This document shows positions 43,851 to 52,304 of a stretch of DNA of 64,000 bases, piece by piece (positions within the stretch are counted from its first letter, which is position 1; each line of letters starts with the position of its first letter). The position numbers and the translations under genes were made by a program. Under the pieces are notes generated by a model that worked only from the letters and a program-made list of their open reading frames with translations, had not been told where the DNA came from and did no database searches. The stretch is from Pseudomonas sp. TNT3. GTDB lineage: Bacteria > Pseudomonadota > Gammaproteobacteria > Pseudomonadales > Pseudomonadaceae. Where the stretch lies: contig NZ_WFGV02000021.1 in NCBI RefSeq assembly GCF_010095445.2, positions 31,740-95,739 of the forward strand, in the 5' to 3' direction.

Positions 43851-44888
43851 TCAGACCGGCGCGGTCTCTTCGATTTCAAACGATTCATCGGAGCGGTACT
43901 GGCCAGGCGTCATGCCAAACCAGCGGCTGCAGGCTTTATTGAAGCTGCTGTGGTCGTGAAATCCCAAGAGATACGCCACATGCTTCATGTTGAAACGAGA
44001 GTGGCGCAGGTAGAAATCGGCCAGTTCACGACGCACCGCATTCTGGACATCCTTGAATTGGGTGCCGTCCTTTTCCAGGGCACGTTGCAGCGTCCGCTTA
44101 CTGATGCTCAGCGCCGCAGCGATGGACTCCATGTCGCAAAGCCCCCGGCCCTGACTCAAACGCTCGGTGATCAGCGCACGAATCCTGCCAACGATGGAGA
44201 AGCCAAACAGCAGATCCAGTTGCGCCTCGGCAAAGCTGTCATGCAATACCGCCAGCGCTTCGTTCGCCATGCTCAAGGGACGCAACAGCTCCTGCCCATC
44301 AAACAGGATGCTGTCGTAGGCCGAACCAAAATGCAGATCACAGCCAAACAGGCGCCGATGTTCAGAGGTGTCTGGCGGTTGCGGATAACTGAATTCCACA
44401 CTCAGGGGTTGCGGTAACTTGCCGTCCCCCAGCCAGCGGCAGAAGCCCAGCAAGGACGCCAGGCCCGCGTCGGCGTATTGGCGAGGCTTGATCGAGCCGG
44501 ACTGTTGATGGTCAAGGGAGGCCAATCGGAAGTGGCCTTGCTCGGGCACAAAAAAAAGGCTGAATCCGGTACCGATCAACGGGCTGAATCGCACCAGTCG
44601 TTCCAGTGCGCGCTTGAGATTGAGGCTGGACATCATGGTGTAGCCGACGATCTGAAAACTCCCCGGATGGAAATGCCCGTAGGCTTTCAAGCCGATGTCC
44701 GGATCAGCGCTGGCTTGGGCACCCAGTTGCCACAAACGATATATCACTCTGCGCTCGCACCAGGCTCCCGGGGTATTCGCGATCGCCATGTCCAGTCCGG
44801 CTTCCTGGCACAGGCTGGCAGCATCCAGCCCCTGCGCCGAGAGCGTGGTGACCAGCACATTGGCATAGCCTGAGCTCATTCTGTACAT
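43851..44888 (-). CDS. AraC-family regulator (PhbR-like position)
   Basis: A 345-residue regulator of the ArgR/OruR-like AraC branch: an amino arabinose-binding-type domain (about 20-205) and a double helix-turn-helix at the end (SIAAALSISKRTLQRALEKDGTQF and LADFYLRHSRFNMKHVAYLLGFHDHSSFNKACSRWFGMTPGQYR). GAGGA precedes ATG 44888; the open frame extends further upstream without support. It is divergent from the PHA synthase gene, the place of PhbR, an AraC-type activator in some PHB-producing Pseudomonas. Confidence 0.9.
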   Translation of the reverse strand: MYRMSSGYANVLVTTLSAQGLDAASLCQEAGLDMAIANTPGAWCERRVIYRLWQLGAQASADPDIGLKAYGHFHPGSFQIVGYTMMSSLNLKRALERLVRFSPLIGTGFSLFFVPEQGHFRLASLDHQQSGSIKPRQYADAGLASLLGFCRWLGDGKLPQPLSVEFSYPQPPDTSEHRRLFGCDLHFGSAYDSILFDGQELLRPLSMANEALAVLHDSFAEAQLDLLFGFSIVGRIRALITERLSQGRGLCDMESIAAALSISKRTLQRALEKDGTQFKDVQNAVRRELADFYLRHSRFNMKHVAYLLGFHDHSSFNKACSRWFGMTPGQYRSDESFEIEETAPV

Positions 44889-45042
44889 GGCGTCCTCGTT
44901 GACCTGGGACCCGGACACCCTGTCCGGAGCCATGACTGATTTGGGTGAATTGAATAGTAAGTGCGTACCTGATCCGGGGCGTTGATCTGAGTATAGGTAC
45001 TCACCGGTTGGCCGTACCTTCCATCCCCCATGCACCACAAAA

Positions 45043-45135
45043 CCTGTAGCAGCTGCCGAGCCCGCGAGGCTGCGTTGGGTCCTGCGAGGACTTCGTCCTC
45101 GAACGCAGCCTCGCGGGCTCGGCAGCTGCTACAGG
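45043..45135. repeat. REP doublet with perfect 34-bp arms
   Basis: CCTGTAGCAGCTGCCGAGCC starts a 34-base arm repeated exactly in inverted form at 45102-45135, with an inner CGAGGAC/GTCCTCG pair. The whole could form a long hairpin. Confidence 0.85.
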
Positions 45136-45241
45136 TGATCGCAGTGATTTCGGAGGTTTCAGGCGGACTTGGCGCCGTTGGACACCAGACAGTCACCTCC
45201 CAACACTTCCGCACCGCCTGGCAATCACGAACACTCCCTCA

Positions 45242-45256
45242 TCTTGCAGCGCAAAA
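45242..45256. promoter_or_regulatory. Candidate PhaR operator 3
   Basis: TCTTGC-AGC-GCAAAA carries the TTGC-AGC-GCAA core seen before phaP, about 220 bp upstream of the PHA synthase ATG. Confidence 0.5.
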
Positions 45257-45471
45257 CAAAAAAAAGAACGGAGTGTATGAAGTCGCTTGGTCGTATTGCG
45301 CAGATCACCGCCGGTATGGGTGGGATTTGAGCAGCGCCCGGGCCGACTTTCCGGCCAGGACGGCGTTGATAAGCAGTCAAAGAGCCGCGTTTGTTTTCAC
45401 AACCTATACGGCGCCGAAGCCCGGCGTTGCGGTTTTTTCTGCCCGGATTACACCTCAGGGCAAGGAGTGAC

Positions 45472-47175
45472 ATGGACAACAACACGCATACGTTTAATAG
45501 CTACTGGTCAGGCCAGGTGCCGTTCATTGCCTCCTTTGCAGTGCAACAATTGCGCCTATGGGTCAGCACCAATCCGTGGTTTACCGGCCAGGACTACAAC
45601 GCCTGGTTCGAACTGCCACGCGGCACCCTGGACGCCCTTCAATCCGAGTACCAGCAGCAATGGGGCGAACTCGGCCAGCAGTTGCTGAGCGGTCAGCCGT
45701 TCAGTTTTGAAGATAGACGTTTCGCCAGCGGAAACTGGAGCCAGCCGCTGTTTGGCTCACTGGCAGCCTTCTACCTGCTGAACGCCGGCTTTCTCCTGAA
45801 ACTGCTCGACAGGTTGCCGATTGAAGAAAAGAAGCCACGCAAACGCCTGCTCTATCTGGTGGAGCAAGCCATCGCCGCTGGCGCCCCGAGCAACTTTCTG
45901 GCGAGTAATCCCGATGCGCTGCAACGTGTCGTCGATACCCAAGGCAGCAGCCTGCTGACGGGCTTGTTGCACCTGGCCAGTGACCTGCAGGAAGGCAAGA
46001 TGCGCCAGTGCGACAGCGACGCTTTTGAAGTGGGCGTCGACCTGGCGAACACCCCCGGCGAAGTGGTGTTCGAGAACGCGCTGTTCCAGCTGATCCAGTA
46101 CTACCCGCAGAGCGACACCCAGTACCAGCGACCGGTATTCATCGTCCCGCCGTCGATCAACAAGTACTACATTCTTGACCTGCGCCCGGACAACTCGATG
46201 GTTCGCCATCTGTTGCAACAGGGCCATCCGGTGTTCCTGATGTCGTGGCGCAACTTCGATCAGGCACACGCCGCTACTACCTGGGATGACCTGATCGAAA
46301 CCGGCATCATTACCGGGCTGAACGTCACCCGCGAGATCAGTGGCGAGGGTCGCCCGAACTGCGTTGGTTTTTGTATCGGCGGGACCCTGTTGAGTTCGGC
46401 ACTGGCTGTCATGGCGGCGCGCGGCGACCGGGAAATCGCCAGCGTCAGCCTGCTGACCACCTTCCTCGATTACCTCGACACCGGTCCGATCGACATCTTC
46501 GTCGACGAGCAACTGGTGGCGTACCGCGAGCGGACCATCGGTGGCATCGACGGCCCCATCGGTCTGTTCAAGGGCGAGGACATGGGCAACACCTTCTCGC
46601 TGCTGCGCCCTAATGATTTGTGGTGGAACTACAACGTCGACAAGTACCTCAAGGGCCAGAAACCCAACGCCCTCGACCTGCTGTTCTGGAACAACGACAG
46701 CACCAATCTGCCCGGCCCGATGTACTGCTGGTACCTGCGCCATACGTACCTGCAAAACGACCTGAAATCCGGCGAGCTGGATTGCTGCGGGGTCAAACTG
46801 GACCTGCACGCCATTGAAGCGCCCGCCTACATACTCGCCACCCACGACGACCACATCGTCCCGTGGCGCAGTGCATACGCCAGCACCGCGCTGCTGGGCG
46901 GCACCACGCGTTTCGTGCTGGGCGCGTCGGGGCACATCGCCGGAGTCATCAACCCACCGGCCCGCGAAAAACGCCATTACTGGACCAATGACCGGGTCAC
47001 CGAGGATCCGGAGCTTTGGTTCAAGGATGCCCGGCAACTGAGCGGCAGCTGGTGGAATGACTGGTTTGCCTGGCTGGCTGAACACGCCGGTGAACGCCAG
47101 CCATCAACCACGCCAATCGGAAGTGCACACTACCCGGCACTGGAACCGGCACCCGGGCGATACGTGAAGCAATAA
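45472..47175 (+). CDS. phaC: Class I PHA (PHB) synthase
   Basis: A 567-residue polymerase that joins 3-hydroxyacyl-CoA units (mainly C4) into polyester. The catalytic Cys301 is in the lipase-like box GFCIGG, with Asp in THDDHIVPW and His in GASGHIAGV. Length and the NFDQAHAATTWDDLIETG block fit class I rather than the class II medium-chain enzymes usual in Pseudomonas. AAGGAG precedes ATG 45472. No phaA or phaB gene is beside it, so monomer must come from elsewhere, for example fatty-acid oxidation. Confidence 0.95.
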   Translation: MDNNTHTFNSYWSGQVPFIASFAVQQLRLWVSTNPWFTGQDYNAWFELPRGTLDALQSEYQQQWGELGQQLLSGQPFSFEDRRFASGNWSQPLFGSLAAFYLLNAGFLLKLLDRLPIEEKKPRKRLLYLVEQAIAAGAPSNFLASNPDALQRVVDTQGSSLLTGLLHLASDLQEGKMRQCDSDAFEVGVDLANTPGEVVFENALFQLIQYYPQSDTQYQRPVFIVPPSINKYYILDLRPDNSMVRHLLQQGHPVFLMSWRNFDQAHAATTWDDLIETGIITGLNVTREISGEGRPNCVGFCIGGTLLSSALAVMAARGDREIASVSLLTTFLDYLDTGPIDIFVDEQLVAYRERTIGGIDGPIGLFKGEDMGNTFSLLRPNDLWWNYNVDKYLKGQKPNALDLLFWNNDSTNLPGPMYCWYLRHTYLQNDLKSGELDCCGVKLDLHAIEAPAYILATHDDHIVPWRSAYASTALLGGTTRFVLGASGHIAGVINPPAREKRHYWTNDRVTEDPELWFKDARQLSGSWWNDWFAWLAEHAGERQPSTTPIGSAHYPALEPAPGRYVKQ

Positions 47176-47918
47176 CCTCCACTTCCCGAGGGAACGGCGG
47201 CGAACACACAATCCGCGTCGAACACAGATCCCCTGTAGGAGCGAGCCTGCTCGCGATGACGGCCTCATAGCCGACGGGTTTCCCCTGATGTACCCGGATT
47301 AAATGTGGGAGCTGGCCTGCCGGCGATGGCGGTCTTTCAGGCGACACGCTTTTTCGTAGCCGCCTTGCACTGGCGTTTGATCTGCTTTTGATCTGTTTTT
47401 GATCTTCTTGCCCCATGGGAAGGCCTCGCTCCGGTCCTGCTCCGTGGGTTAGCCGCGCACGGCCATGGATGGCCGATCGCGGCTAACCCACGGAGCAGGA
47501 CCGGAGCGAGGGTATGCCTAGCCCAGGCGAGGCACCGCACGAAAGGGGCAAGAGCCCTTGGTTACTTGGGGCTTTTCCAAGTGACTCGCTGTAAAAGCGA
47601 AACCAATAGAAGCCATGACAAAAGAAATGGATATGTACACCAGCAAGAGCCTCGCCGCCAATCAGACCGCTATCGCGAGCAGGCTCACTCCTACAGTTTG
47701 ATCCGGGGACATCAGGAGATATGGGTTGCCTGCCAGGCCGCCATCGTCGGAACGCCGCCCGGACCAAGCTCGGCTCCCACAGGTTAAGCAAGTACTTGGG
47801 TGAACACCGCACTTCAAAACTGGATCGGCTATCCCCCCTGTCCCAAGCCGCTCGCTCCTGATAGCTCAGGCGATTATCATGGCCATCATCCTCAATCCAG
47901 CCTTCGATGAGACTGTGC
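47176..47918. repeat. Repeat-rich intergenic region
   Basis: A 743-bp gap without a credible gene. It holds REP units (47234-47262, 47307-47331, 47670-47695, 47763-47784), three near-copies of TTTTGATCT at 47372-47405, and the long perfect inverted repeat at 47424-47511 followed by a conserved-looking tail ending AGTGACTCGCTGTAAAAGCG. Fluorescens-group genomes carry similar dispersed elements. Confidence 0.65.
47424..47511. repeat. Perfect 34-bp inverted repeat
   Basis: The arm at 47424-47457, beginning CCTCGCTCCGGTCCTGCTCC, is repeated exactly inverted at 47478-47511. The 20-base loop itself contains GGCCAT-GG-ATGGCC. The whole could fold as a very stable cruciform or RNA hairpin. Confidence 0.9.
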
Positions 47919-49073
47919 ATGACCTTCGATTTTGATCAGGTGTTCGATCGCCACAACACTGGCAGTACCAAATGGAGCCGCTACCCGGCAGACGTGCTGC
48001 CGATGTGGGTGGCGGACATGGATTTTGCTGCGCCACCGGTCATCGTTCAGGCGCTGCAAAAACGTCTTGAGCACCCACTGCTCGGTTATAGCGTGTCCCA
48101 GGATGATCTGCGCGAGGCCATCATTGCCGACTTATGGAACAAATATGCCTGGCGTGTTGATCCGCAGGCACTGATCTTTCTGCCGGGGGTCGAGTCGGGG
48201 TTCAACATGGCGCTGAATGCGTTGATCGAGCCGCAGCAGAATGTCGTGGTTCAGGTGCCGAACTACCCGCCATTGCGCCACGCACCTGGTCATTGGGGGC
48301 TGAACAAGGTGGAGCTGGAGTTCGTCGCCCAGGCAGACGGCACGTATTCCACTCCCCTCGAAACGTTGCGCCAGTCGCTGCAAGGTGGCGGCGCCCTGCT
48401 CTTGAGCAATCCGCACAATCCACTGGGCAAGGCATTCCCTCGCGAAGAGCTGCTAGCGGTGGCGCAAGTCTGCCTGGCGCAGGACGCGTGGATCATCTCC
48501 GACGAGATCCATGCCGAGCTGTGCTTCGACGGTCGCGTGCACATTCCGACGGCCTCCCTGAGCCCGGAAATCGCCCGCCGCACCATCACGCTGATGTCCG
48601 CCAGCAAGGCCTACAACATTGCCGGGCTGAAGACCTCGTTCATGATCATCGAGGACCCGGCATTGCGCGCGCGGGTCAACCATGCCCGTTGCGGCATGGT
48701 CGACAGCGTCAACCCGCTGGGCATGGAAGCGACACGTGTGGCCTACAGCGAAGCCGCGCCGTGGCTGGCGGAGCTCAAGACGTACCTGCAAGCCAACCGC
48801 GATTACCTGGTCGACGCCGTTCGCACCCGGTTGCCGGGCATTACCATGAATGTGCCGCAAAGCACGTATCTGGCGTGGCTCGACTGTTCGGCCCTGGGCC
48901 TGGACAATCCGCAGCAGTTTTTCCTGGAGCAGGCAAAAGTCGGTTTGAGCGCGGGCCTGGACTTCGGTGATCAACACCAACAGTTCGTACGCCTCAACTT
49001 CGGCTGCCCGCGTTCATTGCTTGAAGAAGGAATTGCGCGGATGGAACGAAGTCTGCGCCACCTGAAGGCCTGA
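47919..49073 (+). CDS. PatB/MalY-type C-S lyase (aminotransferase fold)
   Basis: A 384-residue PLP enzyme of the MalY/PatB branch, typically cystathionine beta-lyase or cysteine-S-conjugate lyase. It has the family opening FDFDQVFDRHNTGSTKWSRY, VADMDFAAPP, NPHNPLGKAFPREEL and the PLP-binding Lys in MSASKAYNIAGLK. ATG 47919 matches the family start; one four codons earlier is possible. Ribosome site is weak. It stands alone between repeat regions. Confidence 0.9.
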   Translation: MTFDFDQVFDRHNTGSTKWSRYPADVLPMWVADMDFAAPPVIVQALQKRLEHPLLGYSVSQDDLREAIIADLWNKYAWRVDPQALIFLPGVESGFNMALNALIEPQQNVVVQVPNYPPLRHAPGHWGLNKVELEFVAQADGTYSTPLETLRQSLQGGGALLLSNPHNPLGKAFPREELLAVAQVCLAQDAWIISDEIHAELCFDGRVHIPTASLSPEIARRTITLMSASKAYNIAGLKTSFMIIEDPALRARVNHARCGMVDSVNPLGMEATRVAYSEAAPWLAELKTYLQANRDYLVDAVRTRLPGITMNVPQSTYLAWLDCSALGLDNPQQFFLEQAKVGLSAGLDFGDQHQQFVRLNFGCPRSLLEEGIARMERSLRHLKA

Positions 49074-49109
49074 CAGCGCCAATACAATCCCCTGTAGCGG
49101 CGGGGAAAT

Positions 49110-49208
49110 CCTGTGGCGAGGGGATTTATCCCCGTCGGGTCGCGCAGCGGCCCCAAAATCTTTACGACTGCTGCGCAGCCGGACGGGGATAAATCCCCTC
49201 GCCACAGG
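49110..49208. repeat. REP doublet (REPIN)
   Basis: CCTGTGGCGAGGGGATTTAT at the left returns inverted at the right (ATAAATCCCCTCGCCACAGG), around an inner CGACTGCTGCGCAG segment. The same unit, decayed, is at 24388-24530. Confidence 0.85.
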
Positions 49209-49344
49209 TCGCCAGCTGCTGCAGGGATCTCGGGGGATTGGGGGCGGTGTTTCCAGCGGCATGGAGCAAACCACAGGGTTATTGGGTACTATGTCGCCCC
49301 TCTTTTGCAGCCCCGTTCTGCGCCCTGCCGAATAAGCCGATTCC

Positions 49345-50124
49345 ATGCCCTTTGAACTCAGCGTTGACCTCACTACTTTGGCCATTCTGGCCTTCGTTGC
49401 CTTTATAGCCGGATTCATCGACGCCATTGCCGGTGGCGGTGGTCTGTTGACGACGCCCGCGTTGCTGACCGCCGGCCTGCCCCCGCATCTGGTGTTGGGC
49501 ACCAACAAACTCAGTTCTACCTTCGGTTCAGCCACCGCCAGTTTCACTTTCTACCGGCGCAAGCTGTTTCATCCGAGGCAGTGGGTGCACGCCATTGTCG
49601 GCACCCTGATCGGCGGGCTGGCGGGCGCGGTGGTGGCGCACTACCTCCCGGCAGAATGGCTGAACAAAATGCTCCCGGTGATCGTTTTCGCCTGCGGCCT
49701 GTACCTGTTGTTCGGCGGCACGCCGAAGGCTCCCCAGGACAGCGACGCACCGATCAAGAAGAAATGGCAGTCGACCCAGGGCTTCACACTCGGTTTCTAC
49801 GACGGCATTGCCGGCCCTGGCACGGGCGCGTTCTGGACTGTCAGCAGTATGCTCATGTACCCCATCGACCTGGTGAAGGCCAGCGGCGTGGCGCGCAGCA
49901 TGAATTTCGTCAGCAACATTGCGGCGCTGTCGGTGTTCGTGTTTTCCGGGCAGGTGGACTGGATCATCGGCCTGAGCATGGGCCTGTCAGTGATGGTTGG
50001 CGCGTTCTTCGGGGCTCGCACCGCCATCAGCGGCGGCGCGAAGTTCATTCGCCCGGTGTTCATCACTGTGGTGCTGGGCTTGACCGTGCGGTTAGCCTGG
50101 CAACACTGGTTCAGCGTGGCCTAA
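49345..50124 (+). CDS. TSUP-family (TauE/SafE) permease
   Basis: A 259-residue inner-membrane protein with about eight hydrophobic segments. Two related motifs, [17 protein letters not shown] and [14 protein letters not shown], are the paired signatures of the TauE/SafE family, which exports sulfite, sulfoacetate or related organic anions. Its last 33 bases overlap the 3-prime end of the converging NudC gene. Substrate unknown. Confidence 0.9.
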   Translation: MPFELSVDLTTLAILAFVAFIAGFIDAIAGGGGLLTTPALLTAGLPPHLVLGTNKLSSTFGSATASFTFYRRKLFHPRQWVHAIVGTLIGGLAGAVVAHYLPAEWLNKMLPVIVFACGLYLLFGGTPKAPQDSDAPIKKKWQSTQGFTLGFYDGIAGPGTGAFWTVSSMLMYPIDLVKASGVARSMNFVSNIAALSVFVFSGQVDWIIGLSMGLSVMVGAFFGARTAISGGAKFIRPVFITVVLGLTVRLAWQHWFSVA

Positions 50125-50922
50125 GCGCCGCGCCACGTAGACGTCGATCAGGTAACGGGCAATCGAGCGTGACGCCGGCAACGGCGGCAAGTCGTGAACG
50201 TTGAACCACTGGGCGTCTTCGATCTCGTCTTCCTGACACACGATTTCGCCACCGGCGTACTCGGCGTGAAACCCCAGCATCATGGAATGCGGAAACGGCC
50301 AGCACTGGCTGCCCAGGTACTGGATGTTCCTGACCTCGATCTGCACCTCTTCGCGCACTTCGCGAATCAGGCACTCCTCGGCTGATTCGCCCGGCTCGGC
50401 AAACCCCGCCAGCGTGCTGTACACCCCGGTGACGAAACGCGGGGAGCGCGCCAGGAGGACTTCATCGCCTCGGGTGATCAGCACGATCATGCTCGGCGAA
50501 ATCCGCGGGTAGCTGCGCAGATTGCAGGGCGCGCAAAACATCGCTCGCTCACGGGGAACTTGCACCATCGCCTGACCGCAGTTGCCGCAGAAGCGATGCT
50601 CACGCGCCCAGGTGCCAATTTGCGCGGCATACCCCAGCACCTTGTACAGCGTGTGGTCGCCCTCAAGCATGAACGCCCGCAAGCCTTTCCAGTTGCAGCC
50701 CGGCACTTCGCTGTGGCTATGCAGCTCCAGCAGGTAAACCGGCTCGCCATCCAGATGACCGATGCCATGCTCGGCCAGAATCGACAGGTCCTGGCGCTTG
50801 AGCCACTCCCGTGGAAACAGCGCGCCGTTGTCATCGAACAGAAAGCCTTCAGGGCTGCGCGCAACGCACCAGCCGCCGGGTTGATCGGTATCCAGTACTG
50901 CAGTGGTCCAGCGTGAAGTCAT
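50092..50922 (-). CDS. nudC: NAD(P)H pyrophosphatase / RNA de-NADding enzyme NudC
   Basis: A 276-residue Nudix hydrolase that cleaves NADH and removes NAD caps from RNA. A zinc ribbon (CGNCGQ and CAPC) lies in the middle and the Nudix box reads [23 protein letters not shown]. The NudC signature SQPWPFPxS is present as SQCWPFPHS, with Cys for Pro. It converges on and overlaps the TSUP gene by 33 bases, and lies six bases after the enoyl-CoA hydratase-like gene's stop, so the latter two are probably co-transcribed. Confidence 0.93.
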   Translation of the reverse strand: MTSRWTTAVLDTDQPGGWCVARSPEGFLFDDNGALFPREWLKRQDLSILAEHGIGHLDGEPVYLLELHSHSEVPGCNWKGLRAFMLEGDHTLYKVLGYAAQIGTWAREHRFCGNCGQAMVQVPRERAMFCAPCNLRSYPRISPSMIVLITRGDEVLLARSPRFVTGVYSTLAGFAEPGESAEECLIREVREEVQIEVRNIQYLGSQCWPFPHSMMLGFHAEYAGGEIVCQEDEIEDAQWFNVHDLPPLPASRSIARYLIDVYVARRLGHAEPVLPG

Positions 50923-50928
50923 GTTTTA

Positions 50929-51741
50929 TCAATCCAGAAATTCGGGTTTCTGTTTGCTCATATGGGCGGCCATGGCCACGCGCAAGTCAGTGGATTGCAG
51001 CATGGCGGCGTTCCAGGTGGCGACGTATTCGAGGCCGTCGTCGATGCGATGATCGCGCATGTAACTGATCATCTCCTTGGTGCCGGTGATGGCGATCGGC
51101 GACTTGCTGGCGATCTCGCGGGCAATGCCCATCACGCCGTCCAGCAGGCTGTCCTTGTCGCTGTAGACGCGGTTGACCAGGCCCATGCCGCGTGCTTCCT
51201 CGGCACCAAACGAGCGACCAGTGTAAGCCAGTTCACGCAGCATGCCGTCACCGATGATGCGCGGCAAGCGTTGCAGGGTGCCGACGTCGGCGGCCATGCC
51301 GATGTCGATTTCCTTGATCGAAAATTGTGCATCTTCGGCGGCGTAACGCATGTCGCACGCTGAAATCAGGTCGATGGCACCGCCCAGGCAATAGCCCTGA
51401 ATCGCCGCGAGCACCGGTTTGCGGCAATTGTCGACCGCATTGAAGGACGCTTGCAGGGCGAGGATCTTGCGCCGTAACAGGCGCGCATTGCGCCCAACGT
51501 CCTTGCCCAGTTCATTGGCCACGCCGGCCAGCATCATCAGGTCGATACCAGAGGAGAAATGTTTGCCGTTGCCGCTGATCACCACCGCGCGCACTTCATC
51601 GGTGTCATCGATCCAGTGAAAGATCTCGATGATCTCGGTCCAGAACGCCGCATTCATCGAGTTGATCTTTTCTGGCCGATTGATCTGCACATGGGCGACT
51701 TTATCAACCAGTTCGACGGTGAACGCAGTGTACTGAGACAT
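50929..51741 (-). CDS. Crotonase, dienoyl-CoA isomerase type
   Basis: A 270-residue crotonase-fold protein. The oxyanion segments GKHFSSGIDL and AAIQGYCLGGAIDLISACDMR are present, and the block IKEIDIGMAADVGTLQRLP matches delta3,5-delta2,4-dienoyl-CoA isomerase (ECH1), where Asp in AADVG is catalytic. It would let unsaturated fatty acids with odd-position double bonds enter beta-oxidation. AAGGA precedes ATG 51741. Confidence 0.88.
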   Translation of the reverse strand: MSQYTAFTVELVDKVAHVQINRPEKINSMNAAFWTEIIEIFHWIDDTDEVRAVVISGNGKHFSSGIDLMMLAGVANELGKDVGRNARLLRRKILALQASFNAVDNCRKPVLAAIQGYCLGGAIDLISACDMRYAAEDAQFSIKEIDIGMAADVGTLQRLPRIIGDGMLRELAYTGRSFGAEEARGMGLVNRVYSDKDSLLDGVMGIAREIASKSPIAITGTKEMISYMRDHRIDDGLEYVATWNAAMLQSTDLRVAMAAHMSKQKPEFLD

Positions 51742-52304
51742 GGCAGTGATCCTTTACCGGGTAAAAAAATTGAGGCCGGAACTATACCAAGGCCGCCTGC
51801 CGGGCAGTAAGGCAGTGGTTCGGCCAAATGCGGGACTCGGGCGATCGCACCACAACAGTGCAAACAAACTGTCACACATCGCCCATTATTGTGACTCGTC
51901 GGTCACTTTATGAGGCAGTACGAAAAATAAACCTGCACTTCGTCGGTGCAATCTCCCTGCGAAGGGCTACGTTCGTTACCCTCTAAATACGATTGTCGAA
52001 CAATTTACCCAGCTGGGCTGGCCCGCTCTAGGTTCTGGCCTAGACTCAGTTTCGGCGGTCGAAACCGGTCGGTCACGGTTGGGGAAAATAGAAGAAACTT
52101 TTGTGACACGCAGCAGGTCAGCTTAAAGACGGGGGCGTTGCGACTGGTTCGATCCTTGCAATACCTCCTCCAGCCATTCTGCTTTAACGCATTGGCAGCG
52201 TTTGCTCACCGATGCGTAGCGCGTTTGCGCCCGGCCACATGGACAGGCCACCGAACACCGTTGGTGCCAGACCTAGAATTAGATCAACAACACGGGAGAT
52301 TCAT
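51742..52304. other. Long leader of the glycogen/trehalose operon
   Basis: A 563-bp gap between divergent crotonase and glgA genes. No ORF with a ribosome site, repeat or RNA gene was found. A weak extracytoplasmic-sigma-like pair (GAAACTT, 17 bases, TCAG) is near 52094-52121, which is too degenerate to call as a promoter. Confidence 0.4.

Larger units (their letters stand above)
44889..45471. other. Regulator/synthase intergenic region
   Basis: A 583-bp gap between the divergent AraC-type gene and the PHA synthase gene. It contains the REPIN at 45043-45135 and a PhaR-like site at 45242-45256. In some Pseudomonas phbBA genes lie upstream of phbC; here no trace of them is seen. Confidence 0.6.

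Noticed and set aside
47234..47784. CRISPR-like array suggested by recurrent short repeats
   Set aside because: Units are unevenly spaced, inverted relative to each other and lack uniform spacers; they are REP elements.
52094..52121. AlgU-type promoter upstream of glgA
   Set aside because: The -35 and -10 elements each deviate from consensus, so the match is not better than chance.
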